Shown here: one piece after another, positions 28,999-37,854 of the stretch
How positions within the stretch are numbered: position 1 is the first letter of the stretch
How the letters are laid out: each line of letters begins with the position of its first letter
From: Riemerella columbina
GTDB lineage: Bacteria; Bacteroidota; Bacteroidia; Flavobacteriales; Weeksellaceae
Length of the DNA stretch: 64,000 nucleotides
NCBI RefSeq assembly: GCF_030517065.1
Contig: NZ_CP103950.1
Location: 1-64,000, forward strand
Reading direction: 5' to 3'
Program-made: the position numbers and the translations under genes
Notes under the pieces: generated by a model
Told to the model about the DNA's origin: nothing
The model's input: the letters and a program-made list of their open reading frames with translations, nothing else
The model's database searches: none

Positions 28999-31200
28999 CT
29001 ATCTCGTGAAGAGTAATTCCCTGTATTTGGTGAGTGGCCAAAGCTCATCATCTACCATCATTTCTAAAGCATCGGAGGCTTCTCTAATGGCATCAAACTT
29101 AGGTTTTACCTCTTGGCAATACGCCTCGGCTTGCTTCTGATGATTGCTGATGGCTTGCGCCTTGGCTTTGGCTTTTAACAACTCATCTACACCAACTTTA
29201 ATTTTAGATACATTTTCAGAAATATCCTTAATGAGCTCCATTTGTTCTTTACCCAAACTCTTAAACTCCTGAGCACCAAAGATTTCCTTTAAACCTTTAA
29301 CATTGTCTATCAGACGGTTTTGGTATTTTAACGCCGCTGGGATAATGTGATTTCTTGCAATATCCGACAGTACTTTGGCTTCTATATCAATATTAGCGGA
29401 ATATTTTTCTAATTTGATTTCGTTCCTTGCCTCAAACTCTCGGTGGTTGTAAATTTCTAGGTCTTGAAATAAATCTACAAACTTTTTATCTAACTCATTC
29501 TTAAGGGCTTCTGGTGTAGTTTTAAGATTGTTGAGTCCTCGTTTTTTGGCTTCTTTTGCCCAATCTTCGGAGTAGCCATCGCCCTCAAAAATAATCCTTT
29601 TACAATCCCGAACATATTCTCTAAGGACATTGAATATCGCCTCATCTTTTTTGAGATTTTTGCGGTCTATCACTGCATCTACTTCGGCTTTAAACAATCT
29701 TAACTGTTTAGCAACCATCGCATTAAGCGCGGTCATCGGTTCGCCACAATTGGCAGAAGAACCTACGGCTCTCAGTTCGAATTTGTTCCCTGTAAAGGCG
29801 AATGGCGAAGTTCGGTTTCTATCCGTGTTATCTAAAAGAATTTCAGGGATTTTGCCGACTACATTTAGTTTTAAATCAGTTTTTTCCTCTGGGGATAATT
29901 TACCATCGGTTACCTTTTCCAACTCTTCTAAAACGGCAGAAAGTTGTGAACCAATAAACGCCGAAATAATGGCTGGTGGAGCTTCGTTGGCGCCCAAACG
30001 GTGGTCGTTACTCGCAGAAGCGATGCTGGCTCTGAGCAAATCGGCATAATCGTGAACGGCTTTTAAGGTATTGATAAAAAAAGTTAAGAATTGTAAGTTT
30101 TTCTTCGGATTTTTGCCTGGACTTAGGAGATTTTCGCCCGTGTCTGTCGCCAACGACCAGTTGTTATGCTTGCCGCTGCCATTAACGCCTGCAAACGGCT
30201 TTTCGTGGAACAAAATATGAAAATGATGTTTGTGTGCCACCCTCGCCATAATATCCATCAATAGGGAGTTATGGTCTACTGCCACATTGGTTTCTTCAAA
30301 CATCGGTGCGAGCTCAAACTGGTTAGGCGCTACCTCGTTATGCCTTGTGGTAACGGGAATGCCGAGTTTCATACACTCAATTTCCAATTCCTTCATAAAA
30401 TTCATCACCCGTGTAGGAATGGAGCCAAAATAATGGTCATCCAACTGTTGTCCCTTCGCTGGAGAATGCCCCAAAAGCGTACGACCCGTAAAAATTAAAT
30501 CTGGTCTGGACTGATACAGCGCGCTATCCACCAAAAAATACTCTTGCTCCCAACCCAAAGTAGCGGTTACCTTGGTTACATTTTTGTCAAAATAAGCTTT
30601 GCAAATGCTGGTCGCTGCCTCATCTACCGCGTGGAGGGCTTTGAGAAGAGGTGTTTTATAATCCAAGGTTTCGCCTGTATAAGAAATAAAAATCGATGGA
30701 ATACAGAGTGTTGTACCCACGATAAACGCTGGCGATGTAGGATCCCAAGCGGTATAACCACGGGCTTCAAAGGTATTTCTAATGCCACCATTCGGGAAGG
30801 AAGAGGCATCGGGTTCTTGCTGAATGAGCATTCCGCCATCAAAGCGTTCTATAGCCCTGTCGCTCTCTATGGGCGTGAAAAAAGAGTCGTGTTTTTCTGC
30901 CGTAGATCCCGTAAGTGGCTGGAACCAGTGGGTATAATGCGTAGCCCCCTTAGAGAGCGCCCAGTCCTTCATCGCTACTGCCACTTGGTCTGCAATATCT
31001 CGCTGAATTTTGGCACCTTTTTTCACGGCATCCATAATGGAGCTAAACGCCTCTTTGGTGAGGTACGCCCTCATGGTTTGCTCTGAGAATACATTTTCGC
31101 AAAATAACTCGGAGAGTTTTTTAGGGACATTCACGGCGTTGTCTTTTCTGAAATCCATAAAAGGCAACTTAGCTAACGCTTTAAATCTTAGTGATGACAT
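28999..31200 (-). CDS. glnN: glutamine synthetase type III
   Basis: 733 aa, the length of GSIII, much longer than GSI. It condenses glutamate and ammonia with ATP to glutamine. GSIII signatures are visible: FQPLTGSTAEKHDSFF near the N-terminus, LGWEQEYFLVD, EVAPNQFELAPMFEETNVA, GVNGSGKHNNWSL and NDHRLGANEAPPAIIS. A helical C-terminal domain of ~200 aa closes the protein. It is the only glutamine synthetase in the window. A TAATTTAG (near TAnnTTTG) box lies about 20 bp upstream. Confidence 0.96.
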   Translation of the reverse strand: MSSLRFKALAKLPFMDFRKDNAVNVPKKLSELFCENVFSEQTMRAYLTKEAFSSIMDAVKKGAKIQRDIADQVAVAMKDWALSKGATHYTHWFQPLTGSTAEKHDSFFTPIESDRAIERFDGGMLIQQEPDASSFPNGGIRNTFEARGYTAWDPTSPAFIVGTTLCIPSIFISYTGETLDYKTPLLKALHAVDEAATSICKAYFDKNVTKVTATLGWEQEYFLVDSALYQSRPDLIFTGRTLLGHSPAKGQQLDDHYFGSIPTRVMNFMKELEIECMKLGIPVTTRHNEVAPNQFELAPMFEETNVAVDHNSLLMDIMARVAHKHHFHILFHEKPFAGVNGSGKHNNWSLATDTGENLLSPGKNPKKNLQFLTFFINTLKAVHDYADLLRASIASASNDHRLGANEAPPAIISAFIGSQLSAVLEELEKVTDGKLSPEEKTDLKLNVVGKIPEILLDNTDRNRTSPFAFTGNKFELRAVGSSANCGEPMTALNAMVAKQLRLFKAEVDAVIDRKNLKKDEAIFNVLREYVRDCKRIIFEGDGYSEDWAKEAKKRGLNNLKTTPEALKNELDKKFVDLFQDLEIYNHREFEARNEIKLEKYSANIDIEAKVLSDIARNHIIPAALKYQNRLIDNVKGLKEIFGAQEFKSLGKEQMELIKDISENVSKIKVGVDELLKAKAKAQAISNHQKQAEAYCQEVKPKFDAIREASDALEMMVDDELWPLTKYRELLFTR

Positions 31201-31246
31201 AATGAGTGTATTTTTTATGGGGCTAAATTACAAAAAATACTTAAAT

Positions 31247-31285
31247 AAAAACCATTACCCCTAAAATAATTAGGGGTGATGGTTT
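31247..31285 (-). terminator. terminator of trmH-DUF885
   Basis: AAACCATTACCCCTAA pairs with TTAGGGGTGATGGTTT (one G-T). On the minus strand it is followed by TTATTTAAG. It lies between the DUF885 gene and glnN. Confidence 0.85.
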
Positions 31286-31299
31286 AATTTATATAAAAT

Positions 31300-33096
31300 C
31301 TACTTCCGAACTCGCTTTGCCCAATTGTCCATTTTTTGCTCTAAAACCTGCAGTGGGAGGCAACCTTGGTTCAATAACTCATCGTGAAATTGAGCCAAAT
31401 TGAATTGATTACCCAATTCTGTGGCATATTTTTGCCTCAATGATTGTATTTTCATTGCACCAGTTTTATAACTAAGTGCTTGCCCAGGATAAGCCATATA
31501 GCGCTCTATTTCTGCCGTTGCTGCGGCTTCATCATAGGCGACATTGCTCAGAAAATACTGAATGGCTTGCTCACGGTTCATTTTTCCAGTATGGATCCCC
31601 GTGTCTACCACTAAGCGCACAGCACGCATCATTTCATCGCTTAGAGCGCCCATTTTTTGATAAGGATCTGTATAAAGCCCCAATTCCGGGCCCAAGGATT
31701 CACAATAGAGCGCCCAACCCTCGCCATAAGCACCAATCCAACCGAAACGCAAAAATTTAGGCAGCGCCGTATTCTCTTGCTGTAACGCGATTTGATAGTG
31801 GTGCCCAGGTATAGCCTCGTGGAGAAATAGGGACTCCATTCCAGAAGTTACATTAAATTCTTTAGGGTCAGGAATGGGAATATAAAAAATACCATTGCGC
31901 TTGCCATCGGGCGTTCCAGGCAGATATTCTGCACTGGCTGAAGCTTCTCTAAATTTTTCGGTTTGCCTAATTTCAAAGCCTGTTTTTGGGACTACATTAA
32001 ACATCGTTTTTAGCTTAGGCTCTATTTTAGCAAGCACTGCATTGAAGGCGTTCAATATTTCTTGAGAGGTATGGTAAGGCTTGGCTTTAGGGTCTTTTTT
32101 CACAAAGGATAAAAATTCCTCTAAACTCCCTTGAAAATTGAGTTGGTTTTTTACTTTCTCCATTTCGGCTCTCAGGCGCGCCACTTCTTCTAAGCCTTTT
32201 TGATGAATTTCTTCAGGCGTTTCATTCGTGGTCGTCCAATGCTTCACTTGGTATTGATAGATTTCTTTTCCCTTAGGCAGGGCGTTGTAGCCATCAGTAT
32301 CCCGAGCATTAGGCAAATATTCTTCTTCTAAAAATTTTGCCATTTTTTGATAAGCGGGTATAATTTGATCGAGGATCACCGCTCTATATCGTTTTGTAAA
32401 ATCTTGCCGTTCCACCGAAGATAGCGCCTTTGGAAAGTGATGAATAGGGTTAAAAAAGATATTTTTAGACTCTTTGGTAGAAGTCAACTCCTCGGCATTC
32501 ATCTGCGGTATCATCTTTAAAACTAAACTTTTCGGCAGCGCCATATGGTCTTTAATTCCTAATCTAAAATTGGTGATCGCCATATCCATCCAATTGGGAA
32601 AAGCCTCCATTCTTTTGAGCCAATTTTCATAATCTTCCTTCGTTTCAAAAGGTTGGCTCCCCTGCCCACTACCCAACAACGGAAACTCCAATGGCAAGCC
32701 AGAAAACTGGGTAAATGGAAAATATTCTGGGTGATAGCTATAGCTTTCTATTTGGTCTTTTAGCTGATAATCCAATACATTATACACCACCTTTTGGGCA
32801 TCGGTTAGTTGGTTGTAATTGATGCCTTCCAACCTCTTAATCATCTGATGATAAAACGCTGTTTCCTCCGATATTTGGGCTTTATCTAAATTTTGCGGTA
32901 AGATATCATTAAAGCGTCTATCGCCCTGCGCTGTAGCCTCCAGCGGATGGTATTTAAGGTAGCCATCGTAATAAGTTGCTGCAAGGCTGTCAAGGCTCGT
33001 GTGCTCTGGAACAACAGCTATAGGCGTATCACTTTTTTTGCAAGCTCCTAAACAAAATAGAGCGATGAAACTTATATAATTTAAAATTGATTTCAT
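31300..33096 (-). CDS. DUF885 family lipoprotein, putative zinc peptidase
   Basis: 598 aa. A lipoprotein signal ends at LGAC (Cys19). The C-terminal half carries HEAIPGHHYQ (HExxH) and YGEGWALYCESLG with a downstream Glu, the metallopeptidase signature of the DUF885/gluzincin-like group. It probably acts in the periplasm on peptides; the substrate is unknown. It starts 18 bp after trmH on the same strand, so the two are likely co-transcribed, and ends at the hairpin at 31247-31285. Confidence 0.87.
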   Translation of the reverse strand: MKSILNYISFIALFCLGACKKSDTPIAVVPEHTSLDSLAATYYDGYLKYHPLEATAQGDRRFNDILPQNLDKAQISEETAFYHQMIKRLEGINYNQLTDAQKVVYNVLDYQLKDQIESYSYHPEYFPFTQFSGLPLEFPLLGSGQGSQPFETKEDYENWLKRMEAFPNWMDMAITNFRLGIKDHMALPKSLVLKMIPQMNAEELTSTKESKNIFFNPIHHFPKALSSVERQDFTKRYRAVILDQIIPAYQKMAKFLEEEYLPNARDTDGYNALPKGKEIYQYQVKHWTTTNETPEEIHQKGLEEVARLRAEMEKVKNQLNFQGSLEEFLSFVKKDPKAKPYHTSQEILNAFNAVLAKIEPKLKTMFNVVPKTGFEIRQTEKFREASASAEYLPGTPDGKRNGIFYIPIPDPKEFNVTSGMESLFLHEAIPGHHYQIALQQENTALPKFLRFGWIGAYGEGWALYCESLGPELGLYTDPYQKMGALSDEMMRAVRLVVDTGIHTGKMNREQAIQYFLSNVAYDEAAATAEIERYMAYPGQALSYKTGAMKIQSLRQKYATELGNQFNLAQFHDELLNQGCLPLQVLEQKMDNWAKRVRK

Positions 33097-33114
33097 TATT
33101 GATAATATTGAATT

Positions 33115-33651
33115 TTATTTTTTAAACATTTGAGAAAAGAAATTCCACATCACAATACCGCCGCAAACACTCACATTTAAAGAATGTTTGGTACCATATT
33201 GAGGGATTTCAATAAAGGCATCATATTGTGCCAAAGCGGACTCGCTAAGCCCTTCTACCTCGTTGCCAAGAACCAGTGCATATTTTACTGAAGGTTCTAT
33301 TTTAAAGTCATCCAACATCACGCTATCTGTGGTTTGCTCTATGCCTATAATTTGATAACCTACTGTTTTTAAATGAGATAAAGCCGTGTTTATGTCTTTT
33401 TCATAATGCCAATCCACGCTTTCTGTAGCGCCCAAAGCGGCTTTATGAATCTCCCGATGAGGCGGATGAGGCGTAATCCCGCAAAGCACCAATTTTTCAA
33501 CCGTAAAGGCATCTGCGGTACGGAATATAGCGCCTACATTATGCATACTTCTAATTTGGTCTAAAACCACTACCAATGGCATCTTTTCCTGCGCTTTAAA
33601 GGTTTCTATATCCACCCTGTTCAGCTCTTCTAATTTCAGTTTTTTCGTCAT
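33115..33651 (-). CDS. TrmH-family (SpoU) RNA methyltransferase
   Basis: 178 aa. SPOUT-fold motifs: motif 1 VVLDQIRSMHNVGAIFRTADAF, motif 2 YALVLGNEVEGLS and motif 3 IPQYGTKHSLNVSVCGGIVMW. These enzymes 2'-O-methylate ribose in tRNA or rRNA with SAM; the target base cannot be told from sequence. No extra RNA-binding N-terminal domain is present, so it is the short form. Confidence 0.9.
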   Translation of the reverse strand: MTKKLKLEELNRVDIETFKAQEKMPLVVVLDQIRSMHNVGAIFRTADAFTVEKLVLCGITPHPPHREIHKAALGATESVDWHYEKDINTALSHLKTVGYQIIGIEQTTDSVMLDDFKIEPSVKYALVLGNEVEGLSESALAQYDAFIEIPQYGTKHSLNVSVCGGIVMWNFFSQMFKK

Positions 33652-33692
33652 TTTAGTATTAAAGTCAGAAATTTTTAATCTGCGATAGGGTA

Positions 33693-33700
33693 CAAAGATA
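33693..33700 (-). promoter_or_regulatory. -7 element of trmH
   Basis: Minus-strand TATCTTTG, 42 bp before the trmH ATG. It is embedded in AAAACCTTATCTTTG, a 15-mer that also occurs at the divergent flavoprotein gene and at glmM. No clear TTG at 17-23 nt. Confidence 0.6.
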
Positions 33701-33743
33701 AGGTTTTAATTGATTTACATTATTTCTTCTTCTCAAAAAACCT

Positions 33744-33751
33744 TATCTTTG
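33744..33751 (+). promoter_or_regulatory. -7 element of the flavoprotein gene
   Basis: TATCTTTG, ending 5 nt before the ATG at 33757. With the trmH box it forms an inverted repeat CAAAGATAAGG ... CCTTATCTTTG. A start 5-7 nt downstream would make the mRNA leaderless. Confidence 0.6.
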
Positions 33752-33756
33752 CCTTT

Positions 33757-34986
33757 ATGATTGAGCGTTTACCTCGTGTTGTGATTATTGGTGGTGGAGC
33801 GGCAGGTTTTTTCTGTGCGGCTAATTTAGACCATTCTCGGTACCATATCCAGATTTTGGAACAAAATGCCGAGGTGCTCCAGAAAGTCAAAATCTCTGGT
33901 GGTGGGCGCTGTAACCTTACCCACGCTTGTTTTGACCCACGCGAGTTGGTACGGTTTTACCCTCGTGGGCATAAAGAATTGTTGAGCGTTTTCAGTAAAT
34001 TTCAGCCTGCCGATACTATGGCGTGGTTTCATGCCGAAGGTGTTCCTTTAAAAATAGAAGCCGACCAGCGCGTGTTTCCAGAGTCTAACAGCTCGCAGAC
34101 CATTATCGATACACTGTGCCGAAAAGTGGAAAATCAAGTGGAAGTCCTAACCAAAATCACAGTGAAAGACATCACCCCGCGCGAAAACGGCGGTTACCTC
34201 ATCACAACAAACCAAAACGATATAGAGGCAGACCTCATCATTTTTACCACAGGGAGTTCGCCTAAGGCTTTTCGGTTGTTGGAGCGGTTGGGGCATCGCC
34301 TAATTCCGCCTGTGCCTTCTTTGTTTACTTTCAATATTAAAGATGCCCTTTTAGAAGGACTTTCAGGCACCAGTTTTCCTTATGCTGAGGTCAAAATCAC
34401 CTTATCTAAAGCCGAGGAAAGCGGCGCACTACTGATCACCCACTGGGGTTTGAGCGGTCCTGCCATCTTAAAATTATCCGCTTGGCAAGCCCGCCATTTA
34501 GCCGATTTGAATTATCAATTCGACTTGGAAGTCAATTTTTTAGGCACCACCGTGGAAGACGCTTTTCAAAATTTAAAAGATTTTAAAACAGAACACGCTC
34601 ATAAAAAATTATACCAAATCAAACCGTTTGAAATCACTTCTCGCTTTTGGGTTCGGATATTAGAAACGGTATCCATCAACCCTGAGGAACGATGGGCGCA
34701 GCTTTCTAAGGCGCAATTATTGCTCATCGCTGAGACTTTATGTAAAAAGCGTTTTAAAGTCAATGGCAAGTCTACCTTTAAAGAGGAATTTGTAACGGCA
34801 GGTGGGGTGAGCCTTAAAGAAATAGATTTTAAAACCATGGCATCTAAACGACTCCCGAATTTCTACATTGCGGGAGAAGTGCTGGATATAGACGCCGTTA
34901 CAGGTGGATTTAACTTCCAAGCTTGCTGGAGTGAGGCGTGGCTGATTGCCCAACACCTGAACCAAACAACACATCATCAACCATAA
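33757..34986 (+). CDS. HI0933-family NAD(P)/FAD-dependent oxidoreductase
   Basis: 409 aa. The N-terminal FAD-binding Rossmann motif VVIIGGGAAGFFCAANL starts at residue ~8, followed by KVKISGGGRCNLTH, the hallmark of the HI0933/BaiN group. The C-terminal VTAGGVSLKEIDFKTM, AGEVLDIDAVTGGFNFQACWSEAW closes the FAD domain. The physiological substrate is generally unknown; in gut bacteria BaiN reduces bile-acid intermediates. The start is well fixed because the Rossmann strand begins right after it. The DUF853 gene follows after 16 bp. Confidence 0.9.
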   Translation: MIERLPRVVIIGGGAAGFFCAANLDHSRYHIQILEQNAEVLQKVKISGGGRCNLTHACFDPRELVRFYPRGHKELLSVFSKFQPADTMAWFHAEGVPLKIEADQRVFPESNSSQTIIDTLCRKVENQVEVLTKITVKDITPRENGGYLITTNQNDIEADLIIFTTGSSPKAFRLLERLGHRLIPPVPSLFTFNIKDALLEGLSGTSFPYAEVKITLSKAEESGALLITHWGLSGPAILKLSAWQARHLADLNYQFDLEVNFLGTTVEDAFQNLKDFKTEHAHKKLYQIKPFEITSRFWVRILETVSINPEERWAQLSKAQLLLIAETLCKKRFKVNGKSTFKEEFVTAGGVSLKEIDFKTMASKRLPNFYIAGEVLDIDAVTGGFNFQACWSEAWLIAQHLNQTTHHQP

Positions 34987-35002
34987 AAAATACTTTAAAA
35001 CT

Positions 35003-36550
35003 ATGGCAAATAAAGCACAATTTATAGAAGATCTCAACAGCAGATACCAATCTAAAGGCGAGAGTATTGCCCTCGGAAAAGGAATGTTAGACGGTGAAGT
35101 TATCAAAGAAGTAGATGTTAAACTTCCGCTAAAAACCATTAACCGCCACGGGCTGATTGCTGGTGCCACGGGAACAGGAAAAACCAAAACGGTGCAAGTT
35201 TTTGTGGAACAACTTTCTCACGCAGGCATTCCTACATTAGTTATGGACATTAAAGGGGATTTTTCTGGCATCGCTGAAAAAGGGGCAGAGAACGACATCA
35301 TAAAAGAGCGCTACGCCAAAACTGAACTTCCGTACACGCCGCAAGCCTTTCCAGTGGAATTGATGAGCATTTCTGGCGCTAAGGGCGTGCAACTGAGAGC
35401 TACCGTGACCGAGTTTGGTCCTGTTTTGCTAAGTAAAATTTTGGGGCTTAACGATACGCAGAGTAGCATTATGTCCATTGTTTTCAAATATTGTGATGAT
35501 AAAAATTTACCCCTCATCGACTTAGAAGACCTGAAAAAAGTGCTACAATATGTTACCACAGATACCGAGGGCAAAAAGGAACTTTCGGAAAATTATGGTT
35601 CCATTGCGCCTGCCTCCCTTGGGGCTATTCTGCGTTCCATTGTGGCATTAGAGCAAGAGGGCGCCACCACCTTTTTTGGAGAACCGAGCTTTGAGGTGCA
35701 AGATCTCCTCCAAACCAGAGATGGCAAGGGCGTCGTTAATATTATGAGAGTAGATGATATTCAAAATAAGCCCAATCTGTTCTCTACTTTTATGCTGTCT
35801 TTGTTTGCGGAGATTTACCTCACTTTTCCAGAAGAAGGCGATAGCGGCAAACCGAAATTAGTTCTCTTTATTGATGAAGCCCACTTGATTTTTAAAGAAG
35901 CCTCTAAAACACTCTTAGCGCAGATAGAAACAATGGTGAAGCTCATCCGTTCCAAAGGTGTCGGCATTTATTTCATCACGCAAATCCCTGGAGATGTGCC
36001 AGAAAATGTATTGAGCCAACTGGGGCTGAAAATCCAGCACGCCCTGAGAGGCTTTACCGCCAAAGACAGAAAAGAAATAGACAAAGCCATAGAAAATTAC
36101 CCTATCACGCCTTATTATAAAGCCACAGAACTCATCCAAAATTTAGGTATTGGCGAGGCGTTTGTAACGGCATTAGATGAAAAAGGCATCCCTACACCAT
36201 TGGTTCAGACCTATTTAATTTCGCCAGAAAGTAGAATGGGTACGCTCACAGCTTCAGAAATAGACAGCCTGACTCAAAATTCAACATTGGTGAGAAAATA
36301 CCAAAACAGCATTGATAAAGAAAGTGCCTACGAAATTTTAACCCAACGGATGACGCCTGCCAATGCGCCTGCAACCGAGCAAAAAAGTGCCCCTGCCGAG
36401 CGCAAAAAAACAGCGGAAGAGCCCAGCGTTTTTGATAGTGTACTCAAAAGCCCAATGGCAAAAACTTTCGGTACCACGCTGATGAGAGAAGGCGCCAAAG
36501 CCATCTTAGGAATGTTAGGGCTAAAAGCGACCACCAGACGCAGAAGATAA
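35003..36550 (+). CDS. HerA-like/DUF853 ATPase
   Basis: 515 aa. FtsK/HerA-type P-loop ATPase: Walker A GLIAGATGTGKTKTVQVF (residues ~48-65), Walker B LVLFIDEAHLIF, and an arginine-rich region GLKIQHALRGFTAKDRK. The C-terminal third is a charged linker plus a basic tail (GLKATTRRRR). HerA-like enzymes pump or translocate DNA; the DUF853 branch is uncharacterised. No NurA nuclease neighbour is present, so a HerA-NurA resection role is not indicated. Probably co-transcribed with the flavoprotein gene. Confidence 0.87.
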   Translation: MANKAQFIEDLNSRYQSKGESIALGKGMLDGEVIKEVDVKLPLKTINRHGLIAGATGTGKTKTVQVFVEQLSHAGIPTLVMDIKGDFSGIAEKGAENDIIKERYAKTELPYTPQAFPVELMSISGAKGVQLRATVTEFGPVLLSKILGLNDTQSSIMSIVFKYCDDKNLPLIDLEDLKKVLQYVTTDTEGKKELSENYGSIAPASLGAILRSIVALEQEGATTFFGEPSFEVQDLLQTRDGKGVVNIMRVDDIQNKPNLFSTFMLSLFAEIYLTFPEEGDSGKPKLVLFIDEAHLIFKEASKTLLAQIETMVKLIRSKGVGIYFITQIPGDVPENVLSQLGLKIQHALRGFTAKDRKEIDKAIENYPITPYYKATELIQNLGIGEAFVTALDEKGIPTPLVQTYLISPESRMGTLTASEIDSLTQNSTLVRKYQNSIDKESAYEILTQRMTPANAPATEQKSAPAERKKTAEEPSVFDSVLKSPMAKTFGTTLMREGAKAILGMLGLKATTRRRR

Positions 36551-36648
36551 TTCAAAAATTTGAGCAGCGGGGTCTTGGTGGCAAGGGCTTTTTTATGAAA
36601 ATCTACTTGGCGCCAAGACTTCAGCCTTTGTAAAAAGCAAGAAAATAG

Positions 36649-37854
36649 ATGTATTCCATTATAGATATAGAGAGTAATGGTGGTGCGTTTCGGGAGGAGT
36701 GCATTATAGAAATTGCGATCTACCAATTTGACGGGCATCAGATTACCGACCAGTTTAGCTCCATCATCAACCCTGAGGCTAAAATTTCTTTTTTTGTACA
36801 GAAATTAACGGGTATTACGCCTAAAATGGTAAAAACAGCGCCTAAATTCCACGAAGTGGCTAAGCGCGTGATAGAGATCACACAAAACACCACTTTGGTG
36901 GGACACAATGTGGAATTTGATTATCGGATGCTCAAGCAATCCTTCAAGCGGTTAGGCTATGATTTTGAGATAGAGACCATAGACACCCTCCCTTTGGCAA
37001 AAAAACTAATTCCTGATGAAGCCAGTTATTCGCTGGGGAAGCTCTCCAAATCCTTAGGGTTTCCTATTGCGGAGCACCATAGAGCCGCCGGCGATGCCAG
37101 AGCAACTTTGGATTTATTTAAGCTCCTACTGACCAAAGATAGAGCCCACGAAATTATAGAAGCCCACCACCAAGAGCGGCAAGCCAAAACTTACCTCAAC
37201 CATACCAAAGTGATTACGGAACATCTGCCCGCTCGCAAGGGAATTATTTATTTTCAAAATGCGGATGGCAAGGTGCTTTTCTTCCGTTATGTGGAGGATA
37301 TTTATCGGTTTGCGAAGACCGTTTTCAACGCCCATTCTCCGCGTTGGCACAAGCTACAAAAGGCGACTACGCAGGTTTCTTTTGAGTTGGCACCTTCGGA
37401 TTTATTAGCGCATCTTATGGCTTCCACACAAGGTTTGAGTATTAAAAGTGCTTTCAATTATGGGCTTTATTTCCAAGATGAAATATGGACGGTTGCCAAG
37501 AGTACGCGCAATGCTTTGGTCAAATTTCGCACCCTTTCTCAGGCGAAAAAAGCTTTGGAATACATCAATCAAAAGCAATTTAACGAGGGTGAGTTGAAAG
37601 CGCTCATTTCGGTTAAAAATCAAAATTTACTCCTGACAGGACAAGGCAGAACCCGTGGCGAAAAGTCCTTTATATTGCTGGAAAATGGGAAAATCACAGG
37701 CTACGGCTTTTACGATTGGTTTTCGCAAATCAGTACCTATGATAAAATTTCTAAACTTAAAATCTCTGTAGAGCATACCACGCCTGCGGTCTATAACGAG
37801 CTCAAGTTGGCTTTTTTAAGAAATGAGTTTAAAAAACAAGAAATTCCCGCTTAG
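36649..37854 (+). CDS. DnaQ-like 3'-5' exonuclease with degenerate GIY-YIG-like region
   Basis: 401 aa. The N-terminal DEDD exonuclease domain (residues 1-~165) has IIDIESNGG (Asp-x-Glu), VGHNVEFDYRML and EHHRAAGDARAT (HxAxxD). The middle segment LPARKGIIYFQNADGKVLFFRYVEDI aligns with the UvrC/Cho GIY-YIG opening, but the GIY and YIG triads read GII and FFR, so nuclease function is doubtful there. DnaQ-GIY-YIG fusions are known and act in DNA repair or processing. The gene converges with the TPR gene, overlapping it by 4 bp. Confidence 0.83.
   Translation: MYSIIDIESNGGAFREECIIEIAIYQFDGHQITDQFSSIINPEAKISFFVQKLTGITPKMVKTAPKFHEVAKRVIEITQNTTLVGHNVEFDYRMLKQSFKRLGYDFEIETIDTLPLAKKLIPDEASYSLGKLSKSLGFPIAEHHRAAGDARATLDLFKLLLTKDRAHEIIEAHHQERQAKTYLNHTKVITEHLPARKGIIYFQNADGKVLFFRYVEDIYRFAKTVFNAHSPRWHKLQKATTQVSFELAPSDLLAHLMASTQGLSIKSAFNYGLYFQDEIWTVAKSTRNALVKFRTLSQAKKALEYINQKQFNEGELKALISVKNQNLLLTGQGRTRGEKSFILLENGKITGYGFYDWFSQISTYDKISKLKISVEHTTPAVYNELKLAFLRNEFKKQEIPA

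Noticed and set aside
35003-37854. HerA-like ATPase plus nuclease as a phage-defence or HerA-NurA repair system
   Set aside because: The exonuclease is DnaQ-type, not NurA or a Sir2/DUF4297 effector, the genes are 98 bp apart, and no other defence gene is near. The DUF853 ATPase is a common core gene.
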